Assembly (NCBI RefSeq): GCF_011927905.1 | Contig: NZ_JAATJL010000001.1 | Location: 3,162,001 to 3,226,000 of the forward strand | Reading direction: 5' to 3' | DNA from: Arthrobacter pigmenti | Lineage (GTDB): Bacteria > Actinomycetota > Actinomycetes > Actinomycetales > Micrococcaceae | Length of the DNA: 64,000 bases | Shown: piece by piece, positions 45,451 to 53,423 of the stretch | How positions within the stretch are numbered: the first letter of the stretch is position 1 | Layout: every line of letters begins with the position of its first letter | The notes under the pieces: generated by a model | What the model saw: only the letters and a program-made list of their open reading frames with translations | Told to the model about the DNA's origin: nothing | The model's database searches: none | Made by a program: the position numbers and the translations under genes

Positions 45451-45783
45451 TCAGCGCGGAAGCTGGTCCTCGAGGTGAAAAACCTCTTCGAGTTGCAGGA
45501 ACCCTTCGTCCGGACGTCCGGCCAGTTCGACGAAGAACTCGCCCATCTCCGCCTGCCAGCGCGCATTCACGTCTGTCCCGGCCATGGCTTGCTGGGCTGC
45601 GGCGAAGTCCTCGGATTCCACGTAGCCGATCAACAGGCCATCAGGCCGGAGGAAGAGTGAGTAGTTGTTCCATCCGGTCTCTTTGAGGGCCTGCACCATG
45701 TCCGGCCAGACCGCTGCATGACGTTCCTTGTACTCCTCAAGGCGGTCGGGCTTCACCTGCAGCTGGAAGCAGACGCGTTCCAT
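45451..45783 (-). CDS. rhaM: L-rhamnose mutarotase
   Basis: Interconverts the anomers of L-rhamnose so that the isomerase receives the right form. The 110-residue ferredoxin-like fold matches RhaM: VCFQLQVKPDRLEEYKERHAAVWP (catalytic His in the RHxxVWP motif), GWNNYSLFLRPDG and WQAEMGEFF. An AGGAG ribosome-binding site precedes the ATG. The operator TGAATCGTTTCA lies 26 bp upstream. Confidence 0.95.
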   Translation of the reverse strand: MERVCFQLQVKPDRLEEYKERHAAVWPDMVQALKETGWNNYSLFLRPDGLLIGYVESEDFAAAQQAMAGTDVNARWQAEMGEFFVELAGRPDEGFLQLEEVFHLEDQLPR

Positions 45784-45808
45784 GATTCTCCTGTTCGAGT
45801 TCTCATAC

Positions 45809-45820
45809 TGAATCGTTTCA
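45809..45820. promoter_or_regulatory. LacI-type operator upstream of rhaM
   Basis: TGAATCGTTTCA, one base from the perfect palindrome TGAATCGATTCA found at rhaI (48587-48598). It lies in the 75-bp gap between the RT gene end and rhaM. Confidence 0.75.
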
Positions 45821-45858
45821 TGCTACCACCGGTGATTTCAGGTGACACACAGCAAATT

Positions 45859-47214
45859 TCACCACTCGATGCGGTCGAAGCTCTCCCGCAGCTTCAACCC
45901 CCGTGCCGGATTGAGCAACTCCATCCAGGCAACCCGGCCGAGGAGATGCGCGCGGAAGTCGTGATGGCCCGAGCGGTTCTGGGACTCCGGTCCGTGCCGC
46001 ACGCAGTTGTGCAGGATTGCCTTCAACCGTTCGTACTCCGGACGGCTCGCGTTGGCGCGTTCGTTGACCACGATTCCGGTGACCGTCTGGCGCACGCTCG
46101 AACCACGGACCCGCGTCTTGTGAGCATTCACCAGGTGGCCTTCCGCTTCGATGATCCGCGTAGCGCCGCGTACAAACGCATCCGCCCGGCGCGCCAGTTG
46201 GTCACCGCCGCTGAACGCGAGGTCGTCGGCGTAGCGGGTGTACACCGCGCCGGCCGCGGTGGCCCAGCCTTCCAGCCGGAAGTCCAGCCTCCGCACAGCG
46301 AGGTTGGCAAGCGCAGGCGACGACGGCGCCCCCTGGGGAAGGTGCGGAAGTACAAGTGCCCGGCGGAGTTCGAACCATTCGCCCGCAGTTCCTCCGGCGG
46401 GCGCATTGCGCGCGATTCCTGACGGCACCGAATGCGTGCAGAGCCCGGTCAGCGCGTGGGCCACGGGTTCAGCGAACCCGGCCCGGCGGAAGATGCCATA
46501 CACCCGTCCGGCGCGCACCCGCGTGAAGAATGTCGCCAGGTCCAGGTTGATCACAACCCTGGCGCCCTCATGGAAGCGGGCGCCGGTTGCGGCACTCCTG
46601 CCTGACACGAAGCCGTGCGCCGCGCTGTGGACGCGGAGCCCTGCAAGGATCTCGCGGTGCACAGTGCGCTGGAGCTCGCGGAGCCTCGGCCGCGGGACTT
46701 CCAGCAGTCGTGGCATCCTGCCCGGCCGGGACCGCCATTCGTACCGGTAATGCTGCAACCGTTTCGAGTGGGCGCGACGGTTCCAGTGCCGGGTGTCCGC
46801 GAACCAATCGAGCTCACCCGCAGGCAGGCGAAGCAGCCGGGCGAGGTCGGAAAGATCATTCAGGCCACGCGGCGCCCGAACCGGGGTTGGTGCGAAGTGC
46901 GCAATCCGAATCGGGACGCCGTTTTTCTTCGCCCGGGCAACCGCAGCCCGGAAGGCGTCATTGAGTACGACGACGGCGGCCAGTTCCCGGGGCGCGTCAA
47001 CCGGCGGTTGCCGGTAGAACCGAAGCACTTCCGCGGCCACCGGCCCCAACCAGCGCCGGCGTGCGCCGAGTACCTCGGCGCCGGCCGCCAGGAGGCCGTT
47101 CTTCGACCAGTCATCCGTCGCGAGGAACGCGTGGGCGAGCGCGGTTGCGATCGCAACCGGGCTGGGGTGGGGCGTCCGGGCGAGGACGCGCGCGCCCGGC
47201 GTCGTCGTCGTCAT
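45859..47214 (-). CDS. Retron-type reverse transcriptase
   Basis: A 451-residue RNA-directed DNA polymerase. RT core motifs in order: HSAAHGFVSGRS (196-207), motif A NLDLATFF with Asp225, LPQGAPSSP (292-300), catalytic YADD (328-331), NAHKTRV (363-369) and the VTG triplet (378-380) typical of retron RTs. The C-terminal LLGRVAWMELLNPARG recalls the ending of the myxobacterial Mx162 enzyme, as does the long N-terminal part (about 115 residues before LNDLSDLARLL). No maturase or endonuclease domain of group II introns is present. The ATG at 47214 follows GAGGGGG; the frame is open to 47307. A structured RNA with a1/a2-like repeats lies directly upstream. No effector gene is adjacent. Confidence 0.9.
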   Translation of the reverse strand: MTTTTPGARVLARTPHPSPVAIATALAHAFLATDDWSKNGLLAAGAEVLGARRRWLGPVAAEVLRFYRQPPVDAPRELAAVVVLNDAFRAAVARAKKNGVPIRIAHFAPTPVRAPRGLNDLSDLARLLRLPAGELDWFADTRHWNRRAHSKRLQHYRYEWRSRPGRMPRLLEVPRPRLRELQRTVHREILAGLRVHSAAHGFVSGRSAATGARFHEGARVVINLDLATFFTRVRAGRVYGIFRRAGFAEPVAHALTGLCTHSVPSGIARNAPAGGTAGEWFELRRALVLPHLPQGAPSSPALANLAVRRLDFRLEGWATAAGAVYTRYADDLAFSGGDQLARRADAFVRGATRIIEAEGHLVNAHKTRVRGSSVRQTVTGIVVNERANASRPEYERLKAILHNCVRHGPESQNRSGHHDFRAHLLGRVAWMELLNPARGLKLRESFDRIEW

Positions 47215-47239
47215 GATGTCCCCCTCGCTCCCCCGTGTA

Positions 47240-47407
47240 CGGACGGTGACCCCGGACGACCTGCCTGTCCGTTCGGGTGCCTGACTGCGCGAAGCGCAGC
47301 GTCGCACCTGAGGCGCTCTGTGTGAGGTCTATCTGCGTCCCCCGGGGTAGCCCCGGAGAGGATGGAACATCGCGTGCACCATCCGCCTCGTCCAGGGCCA
47401 CCGCCCA
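47240..47407 (-). ncRNA. Candidate retron msr-msd RNA
   Basis: On the RT strand, 47389-47406 and 47241-47258 form an 18-bp helix with 15 Watson-Crick and 3 G-U pairs, extended by one pair at each end (47407:47240 and 47388:47259). On the opposite strand the three wobbles would be A-C mismatches, so the RNA is read in the RT direction. Enclosed hairpins: GATGG/CCATC (47379-47383 with 47361-47365), CCGGGG-CTA-CCCCGG (47342-47356) and GGTGC...GCACC with inner CTGCGC-TTC-GCGCAG (47276-47308). A TAGCGT box at 47413-47418 is placed to start this RNA. The order a1, stem-loops, a2, RT fits a retron; the branching G is not assigned. Confidence 0.72.
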
Positions 47408-47454
47408 GGCTCACGCTAACGGATTGCGTCCTGCATCGAAACCCTCGTGCTGTT

Positions 47455-48453
47455 TTAGAGCGTGCTGCCTCGGCTCACGAGTTCGGGCTGAAAGATCACC
47501 TGGCGGCTCTCGTGCGTCTTCTGGTCGATGGCCTCAAGCAGGAGTTCGATGGCGGTGCGTCCCATTAGTTCGGTGGGGCGGCGCACCGTGGACAGCGGGA
47601 CGACCGCGGACTGGGCGAAGTCAATGTCGTCGTAGCCGATCAGCGCCAGGTCCTCCGGAATGCTAAGACCGCGGATCAGCAGCACTGCCTGCATCACGCC
47701 GATGGCGAGGAGGTCATTGGCGCAGAAGATGCCGTCCGGCAGGCCGTCCCTTCCACGTTCGGCGAGGAGTTCACCGGCGGCGCGGCCGGCAAGGACCGTC
47801 ATTGCAGCGGCTTCGACCACTTCGAGCTCAGCCTCGGGGTGTTCATCCACGGCCTGCTGCGCACCGGCGAGGCGGTCCGCAACCTGCTGGATATCGGTGG
47901 TTGCACCAACAAAGGCGATGCGCCGGCGACCACGCGTCAGCATGTGCTTCACGGCCAGGTATCCGCCGGCCACGTCGTCCACCGACACGGAACTGACCCG
48001 CCGCTGCGGATCTGTCCGGTCAACGAGGACAACGGGCACGCCGTGTGCGCGGAGTTGCTCAAGCCGTGAGTCGATGTTCCCGACCGGCGAGATAAGCACA
48101 CCCCGCACGCGCTGCTGCTCAAAGACGTCCAGATAGCGGCCTTCACGGACGGCGTCGTGGCCGCTGTCCCCCAGCAGGACCGTGCTGTCCGACTCCGCAG
48201 CGCGATCCTCCGCCGCCCGGGCGAGCGAGGAGAAGAAGGGGTTGCTCACGTCGAGCACGATGAGCCCGATAGTCCGGCTGAGGCCTGCACGAAGCTGCCG
48301 CGCGGCGTCGTTCCTCACAAACCCGAGTTCCGAAATGACGCTGAGCACGCGTTCGCGCGTCTTCTCCGCCACCCGGTCCGGGTTGTTGAGCACGTTAGAC
48401 ACCGTGCCCACTGCCACCTGCGCCTGGTCTGCAACGTCTTTGATACTGACCAT
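47455..48453 (-). CDS. LacI-family repressor of the rhamnose/pectin locus
   Basis: A 332-residue regulator with an N-terminal LacI helix-turn-helix (SIKDVADQAQVAVGTVSNVLNNPDRVAEKTRERV) and a periplasmic-binding-protein-like effector domain (IGLIVLDVSNPFFSSL; NDLLAIGVMQA). It diverges from rhaI, where the perfect palindrome TGAATCGATTCA lies at the start point. Similar sites are at rhaM and at the importer promoter, so it probably represses all three and is released by rhamnose or a derivative. Confidence 0.92.
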   Translation of the reverse strand: MVSIKDVADQAQVAVGTVSNVLNNPDRVAEKTRERVLSVISELGFVRNDAARQLRAGLSRTIGLIVLDVSNPFFSSLARAAEDRAAESDSTVLLGDSGHDAVREGRYLDVFEQQRVRGVLISPVGNIDSRLEQLRAHGVPVVLVDRTDPQRRVSSVSVDDVAGGYLAVKHMLTRGRRRIAFVGATTDIQQVADRLAGAQQAVDEHPEAELEVVEAAAMTVLAGRAAGELLAERGRDGLPDGIFCANDLLAIGVMQAVLLIRGLSIPEDLALIGYDDIDFAQSAVVPLSTVRRPTELMGRTAIELLLEAIDQKTHESRQVIFQPELVSRGSTL

Positions 48454-48544
48454 CTAAGGAACCCCATCCGTTTACTGCATTCTGCCTGCAACTGCGTGCA
48501 GCTACCTCATAGTGTTCAGAAATGTACAGCCCTTTGCTAATTGC

Positions 48545-48573
48545 TTGACACTCCTCAAGGGCAAGGATACCTT
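48545..48573 (+). promoter_or_regulatory. Promoter of rhaI operon
   Basis: -35 TTGACA (48545-48550), 17-bp spacer, -10 TACCTT (48568-48573). The predicted start is about 48580, just before the operator at 48587-48598. Confidence 0.75.
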
Positions 48574-48586
48574 TGAAACGAACCAA

Positions 48587-48598
48587 TGAATCGATTCA
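48587..48598. promoter_or_regulatory. Perfect LacI operator at rhaI
   Basis: The 12-bp perfect palindrome TGAATCGATTCA lies immediately downstream of the predicted start, a roadblock position. This is the best copy of the site in the window. Confidence 0.82.
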
Positions 48599-48611
48599 AA
48601 TTCGATCCACT

Positions 48612-48686
48612 GCATCGACTCTCCCTAAATGGGCCTTATAACTACCGGAAGCGGGTTCAGAAGGCCCATTTGAGGAGAGTCGATGC
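48612..48686 (+). repeat. 26-bp hairpin in the rhaI leader (family member A)
   Basis: Arms 48612-48637 and 48661-48686 match at 24 of 26 positions around a 23-nt loop. The left arm starts GCATCGACTCTCC, as at 16854. It is transcribed in the 5' leader, 70 nt before the rhaI start. Confidence 0.82.
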
Positions 48687-48756
48687 GGACAACCAAGAAC
48701 GACGACGACGACGCGCCGGCCCGGATGCCAGCCGCGGCAGATGTGGAGAAAGAGCA

Positions 48757-49923
48757 ATGGTGGACCTAAGCCGCATAGCGCCGGTTCTGGAGAACCTCGC
48801 GATCGAGGTGCCGTCGTGGGCGTACGGTAATTCCGGTACGCGGTTCAAGGTGTTCCAGACGCCCGGGACTCCGCGGACTGTGCAGGAGAAGATCGCTGAC
48901 GCAGCCAAGGTCAATGAGCTGACCGGGTTGGCGCCCACCGTCGCCCTCCACATCCCCTGGGACAAGGTCGAGAACTACTCCGAGCTTTCCGGATTCGCCC
49001 AGGAATTGGGCGTCACACTCGGCACGATCAACAGCAACACGTTCCAGGACGATATCTACAAGTTCGGCTCCCTGACCCACAGCGATGCCGCTGTGCGGAA
49101 CAAGGCACTGGACCACATGTACGAGTGCATTGACATCATGAACGTCACCGGTTCCCAGGACCTGAAGATCTGGCTGGCGGACGGCACCAACTACCCCGGC
49201 CAGGGTGACATGCGCTCACGCCAGGACTGGCTGCATGACTCCCTGCAAAAGGTCTACGAGCGCCTCGGCGATGACCAGCGCATGGTCCTCGAGTACAAGT
49301 TCTTCGAGCCGGCGTTCTATCACACGGACGTTCCGGACTGGGGTACCTCCTACGCCCACACGCTTGCCCTCGGCGAGAAGGCCATGGTCTGCCTCGACAC
49401 CGGCCACCACGCTCCCGGCACCAACATCGAGTTCATCGTTGCGCAGCTGATCCGCCTCGGGAAGCTTGGTTCCTTCGACTTCAACTCGCGTTTCTACGCC
49501 GACGACGATCTCATTGTCGGCGCCGCAGATCCATTCCAGCTCTTCCGCATCATGTACGAGGTGGCCCGTGGCGGCGCACTCGACCCGGCAAGCAACGTTG
49601 CCCTCATGCTGGACCAGTGCCACAACCTCGAAGAGAAGATCCCGGGCCAGATCCGCTCGGTCATGAACGTTCAGGAGATGACCGCCCGCGCACTCCTCGT
49701 TGACCGGGACGCGCTGACCAGAGCCCAGGAATCAGGCGACGTGCTCGGCGCGCATGCCGTCTTCATGGACGCCTTCTACACCGACGTCCGCTTAGGGCTC
49801 GCCGAGTGGCGGGAATCCCGCGGACTCCCCGCGGACCCCATGGCCGCCTACGCAGCCGGCGGATACCAGGGAACAATCAACGCCGACCGCGAAGGCGGTC
49901 AGCAGGCAGGATGGGGCGCGTAA
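48757..49923 (+). CDS. rhaI: L-rhamnose isomerase
   Basis: Converts L-rhamnose to L-rhamnulose, the first committed step. It is a 388-residue TIM barrel of the actinobacterial/Pseudomonas RhaI type: IPSW-like VPSWAYGNSGTRF start, HIPWDKV, EYKFFEPAFYHTDVPDWG (metal Glu and His), CLDTGHHAPGTNIE and DFNSRFYADDD (metal Asp). The frame is open back to 48586 through the operator and hairpin, but the ATG at 48757 follows GGAGAAAG and begins at the conserved region. The stop overlaps the rhaEW start (TAATG). Confidence 0.93.
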   Translation: MVDLSRIAPVLENLAIEVPSWAYGNSGTRFKVFQTPGTPRTVQEKIADAAKVNELTGLAPTVALHIPWDKVENYSELSGFAQELGVTLGTINSNTFQDDIYKFGSLTHSDAAVRNKALDHMYECIDIMNVTGSQDLKIWLADGTNYPGQGDMRSRQDWLHDSLQKVYERLGDDQRMVLEYKFFEPAFYHTDVPDWGTSYAHTLALGEKAMVCLDTGHHAPGTNIEFIVAQLIRLGKLGSFDFNSRFYADDDLIVGAADPFQLFRIMYEVARGGALDPASNVALMLDQCHNLEEKIPGQIRSVMNVQEMTARALLVDRDALTRAQESGDVLGAHAVFMDAFYTDVRLGLAEWRESRGLPADPMAAYAAGGYQGTINADREGGQQAGWGA

Positions 49924-51962
49924 TGATGACGAACCAGACAGTTCAGGACCTCATTGAGCGCTCCAACCGGCTTGGCGCGGATAAGCGGAACACGAATTAC
50001 GCGGGCGGTAACACGTCTGCGAAGGGCACGGACACTGACCCGGTGACGGGCGAGAACGTCGAGCTCCTGTGGGTCAAGGGCTCCGGCGGGGACCTTGGCA
50101 CGCTCAAGGAGCAGGGCCTCGCTGTCCTCCGCCTCGACCGGCTCCGCGCACTGACCAACGTTTATCCGGGCGTGGACCGCGAGGACGAAATGGTTGCCGC
50201 GTTTGATTACACGCTGCACGGCAAGGGTGGCGCGGCCCCCTCGATCGACACGGCCATGCACGGCCTGGTCGACGCCGCACACGTGGACCATCTGCACCCG
50301 GACTCGGGTATCGCGATCGCGACGGCGGTCGACGGCGAAGCACTCACCGGGAAGATTTTCGGTGACAAGGTGGTGTGGGTTCCCTGGCGGCGTCCCGGCT
50401 TCCAGCTCGGCCTGGACATCGCCGCGATCAAGGCCGAGAACCCGCAGGCCGTCGGCACGATCCTCGGCGGTCACGGCATCACCGCGTGGGGCGATACCTC
50501 CGAGGAGGCGGAAGACAACTCGCTGTGGATGATCGAGACCGCTGAGCGGTACATCGCCGAGAACGGCGCCCCGAACCCCTTCGGGGAGCCGCTGGACGGT
50601 TATGCGCCGCTGTCCGTCGAGGAGCGCCGTGCCAAGGCGGCAGCCCTTGCGCCGGTTATCCGCGGGCTTGCCTCGACGGACCGGGCGCAGGTTGGGCATT
50701 ACTCGGACGACGACGCCGTCCTGGGTTTCCTGAGCGCTTCGGAGCACCCGCGCCTGGCGGCTTTGGGGACGTCCTGCCCGGATCACTTCCTGCGCACCAA
50801 GGTCAAACCGCTGGTCCTTGACCTGCCGGCGGGCGCGTCCATCGAGGACTCCATCAAACGTCTGAAGGAACTCCATAAGGAGTACCGTCAGGACTACCAG
50901 GCGTATTACGAGCGCCACGCCGATGGGGAGTCCCCGGCTATGCGCGGGGCTGACCCGGCGATTGTTCTGGTTCCCGGCGTCGGCATGTTCTCCTACGGTG
51001 CGAACAAGCAGACCGCCCGTGTGGCCGGTGAGTTCTACATCAACGCGATCAACGTGATGCGCGGAGCCGAGGCGATTTCCACCTACGCACCCATCGACGA
51101 GTCGGAGAAGTTCCGCATCGAGTATTGGGCTTTGGAGGAGGCCAAACTCGCACGGATGCCCAAGCCCAAGTCCCACGCCACCCGCATCGCGCTGGTCACG
51201 GGTGCGGCGTCGGGCATCGGCAAGGCCATCGCCACCCGCCTCGCCGCGGAAGGCGCGTGCGTGGTCATCGCTGACCTGAATCTGGAGAGTGCCGAAAAAG
51301 TCGCTGATGAACTGGGCGGTTCCGACGTCGCTATCGGCGTCCAGGCCGACGTCACCGACCCCGCGCAAGTACAGCAGGCAGTCGACGCCGCGGTGCTTGC
51401 TTTCGGCGGGCTGGACCTCGTGGTCAACAACGCCGGCCTCTCGATCTCCAAGCCGCTGCTGGAAACCTCCGAAAAGGACTGGGACCTGCAGCACAACGTC
51501 ATGGCAAAGGGATCCTTTCTGGTCTCGAAGGCCGCCGCGAAGGTCCTGATCGACCAGGAAATGGGCGGCGACATCATCTACATCTCCTCCAAGAACTCTG
51601 TTTTCGCGGGCCCGAACAACATCGCCTACTCCGCCACCAAAGCCGATCAGGCGCATCAGGTGCGCCTGCTTGCGGCTGAACTTGGCGAGCACGGCGTGCG
51701 CGTCAACGGCATCAACCCCGACGGCGTTGTCCGCGGCTCCGGTATCTTCGCCGGCGGCTGGGGCGCCAAACGCGCCGCGGTCTACGGTGTGGACGAAGAG
51801 AAGCTCGGCGAGTACTACGCCCAGCGCACCCTCCTCAAGCGCGAGGTACTGCCCGAACATGTGGCGAATGCCGCCGTCGTACTCACCTCCGCCGAGCTCT
51901 CGCACACCACCGGACTGCACGTCCCAGTCGACGCCGGCGTCGCCGCCGCGTTCCTCCGCTAA
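49923..51962 (+). CDS. rhaEW: Bifunctional rhamnulose-1-phosphate aldolase / lactaldehyde dehydrogenase
   Basis: A 679-residue fusion. The N-terminal class II aldolase half (to about residue 420) has the metal-site HLHPDSG and GGHGITAW and splits rhamnulose-1-P into DHAP and L-lactaldehyde. The C-terminal short-chain dehydrogenase half has the NAD motif VTGAASGIGKAIA, NNAG and the active-site YSATKA, and oxidises or reduces lactaldehyde. The ATG at 49923 uses the last base of the rhaI stop. A long antisense open frame is a codon-bias shadow. Confidence 0.94.
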   Translation: MMTNQTVQDLIERSNRLGADKRNTNYAGGNTSAKGTDTDPVTGENVELLWVKGSGGDLGTLKEQGLAVLRLDRLRALTNVYPGVDREDEMVAAFDYTLHGKGGAAPSIDTAMHGLVDAAHVDHLHPDSGIAIATAVDGEALTGKIFGDKVVWVPWRRPGFQLGLDIAAIKAENPQAVGTILGGHGITAWGDTSEEAEDNSLWMIETAERYIAENGAPNPFGEPLDGYAPLSVEERRAKAAALAPVIRGLASTDRAQVGHYSDDDAVLGFLSASEHPRLAALGTSCPDHFLRTKVKPLVLDLPAGASIEDSIKRLKELHKEYRQDYQAYYERHADGESPAMRGADPAIVLVPGVGMFSYGANKQTARVAGEFYINAINVMRGAEAISTYAPIDESEKFRIEYWALEEAKLARMPKPKSHATRIALVTGAASGIGKAIATRLAAEGACVVIADLNLESAEKVADELGGSDVAIGVQADVTDPAQVQQAVDAAVLAFGGLDLVVNNAGLSISKPLLETSEKDWDLQHNVMAKGSFLVSKAAAKVLIDQEMGGDIIYISSKNSVFAGPNNIAYSATKADQAHQVRLLAAELGEHGVRVNGINPDGVVRGSGIFAGGWGAKRAAVYGVDEEKLGEYYAQRTLLKREVLPEHVANAAVVLTSAELSHTTGLHVPVDAGVAAAFLR

Positions 51963-51971
51963 GTTCCGGCG

Positions 51972-53402
51972 ATGAACGCAAAGCCCGCGGTTTACGCGGC
52001 GATCGACATTGGGGCTTCATCCGGCCGGGTGATTCTCGGCCGGATGGGTGCTGACGGCCCGTCGCTGGAAATCGTCCACCGCTTCCCGAACGGGGTACAG
52101 GAGATCGACGGCGCCCTGCGTTGGAATGTGGAGGACCTGTTCAAGCAGGTGCTGCACGGGCTCGCCCTCGCTGCCGAGCGGACCGCGGCGACCGGCGAGC
52201 GGATCGCGAGCATCGGCGTCGACACCTGGGCTGTGGATTACGGCCTGGTGTACGACGACGGCGGCCTCGCCTCCCAGCCGCACAGCTACCGGGACTCCCG
52301 CACGGCCTCCGTTGTGGACGCCGTACATGGAAAGGTCCCGTTCGAGCGGCTTTATGCGACCACGGGACTGCAGTTCCTGCCGTTCAATACCGTTTATCAA
52401 TTGGCCGCTGAGCCGTCGCTCGAGGGCACGCAGGCGCTGCTGATTCCCGATTTGCTCGGATACTGGCTCACCGGCCAGCGGCGCTGCGAGGCGACCAACG
52501 CATCGACCACCGGGGTGCTGGACGCTGCCACGGGCCGCTTTGCCGCCGGGCTGTTCGACGCCCTGGACATCCCGCAGGACATCTTCCCCGAACTGATCCA
52601 ACCCGGCGAAGCCCTCGGAACCCTGCTCCCGGCGATCGCCGGGAAGACCGGCCTTCCGGCGGACACGAGGGTGGTAGCCGTCGGGTCGCACGACACGGCG
52701 TCGGCGGTTGCGGCAGTTCCGGCGGCTGACGCACGTTTTGCCTACATCTCTTCCGGCACCTGGTCCTTGGTGGGCGTCGAACTGTCTGAACCGATCCGTA
52801 CCGAAGCGAGCCGGCAGGCGAACTTCACCAACGAGCGAGGCGTTGACGGGACCATCCGCTACCTGCGCAACTGCGGTGGGCTGTGGCTCTTGCAGGAGTG
52901 CCTCCGGGAATGGGGCTCTGCGGTGACCCTCGAAGAGGTCCTCGCAGAAGCTTCCGCACTACCCGCCGGCGGGCCCCTGATCGACGCCGACTCCGACGAC
53001 TTCATCGCCCCGGACGACATGCCGCACCGCATTCGCGACGCAGCGGGCGCCGCGCTGGAGTCTCCCGCCGCCGTCGTACGCTGCATCCTGGACAGCCTCG
53101 CCCAGGTGTACGCCCGCACCCTCGCGCAGGCAGCCGAGCTGAGTGGGCGGGCGACCGACGTGGTGCATATTGTCGGTGGCGGTTCGCAGAACCGGCTGCT
53201 GTGCCAGCTCACCGCTGATGCAAGTGGGCTGCCGGTGGCCGCCGGACCCGTTGAAGCAACCGCACTCGGGAACGTGCTGGTTCAGGCACGGGCCGACGGC
53301 GCACTCGGTTCCAATGCAACCCTCACCGACATCCGCGCCGCCGTCCGCAGCACCGCGCAGACTCACACCTACGAACCCAGCAAGACCCTGAGCAGCATCT
53401 AA
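51972..53402 (+). CDS. rhaB: Rhamnulokinase
   Basis: Phosphorylates L-rhamnulose. It is 476 residues, FGGY-kinase fold: phosphate-binding DIGASSGRV at the N-terminus, GVDTWAVDYGL and SYRDSRT (substrate region), GSHDTASAVAAVP (catalytic Asp) and HIVGGGSQNRLLCQLTADASG (adenosine motif). It starts 9 bp after rhaEW, completing the order isomerase, aldolase, kinase under one promoter. Confidence 0.94.
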   Translation: MNAKPAVYAAIDIGASSGRVILGRMGADGPSLEIVHRFPNGVQEIDGALRWNVEDLFKQVLHGLALAAERTAATGERIASIGVDTWAVDYGLVYDDGGLASQPHSYRDSRTASVVDAVHGKVPFERLYATTGLQFLPFNTVYQLAAEPSLEGTQALLIPDLLGYWLTGQRRCEATNASTTGVLDAATGRFAAGLFDALDIPQDIFPELIQPGEALGTLLPAIAGKTGLPADTRVVAVGSHDTASAVAAVPAADARFAYISSGTWSLVGVELSEPIRTEASRQANFTNERGVDGTIRYLRNCGGLWLLQECLREWGSAVTLEEVLAEASALPAGGPLIDADSDDFIAPDDMPHRIRDAAGAALESPAAVVRCILDSLAQVYARTLAQAAELSGRATDVVHIVGGGSQNRLLCQLTADASGLPVAAGPVEATALGNVLVQARADGALGSNATLTDIRAAVRSTAQTHTYEPSKTLSSI

Positions 53403-53423
53403 CTCAAAGAAGAGGATTCCCCA

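Noticed and set aside
45859..47214. RT as part of a group II intron or diversity-generating retroelement
   Set aside because: No maturase/endonuclease domain, no intron domain V, no template/variable repeat pair; VTG motif and upstream paired RNA fit a retron.
47310..47389. Alternative stem GAGGCG/CGCCTC as the main ncRNA closing helix
   Set aside because: Only 6 bp and it competes with the 18-20 bp a1/a2-like helix, which is much stronger.
48586..48756. N-terminal extension of RhaI from ATG 48586
   Set aside because: It would translate the operator and hairpin into an Arg-rich stretch; 48757 has the RBS and the family start.
49899..51920. Antisense frame of 673 codons across rhaEW
   Set aside because: Mirror of a strongly biased high-GC gene; no family pattern, and rhaEW is unambiguous.
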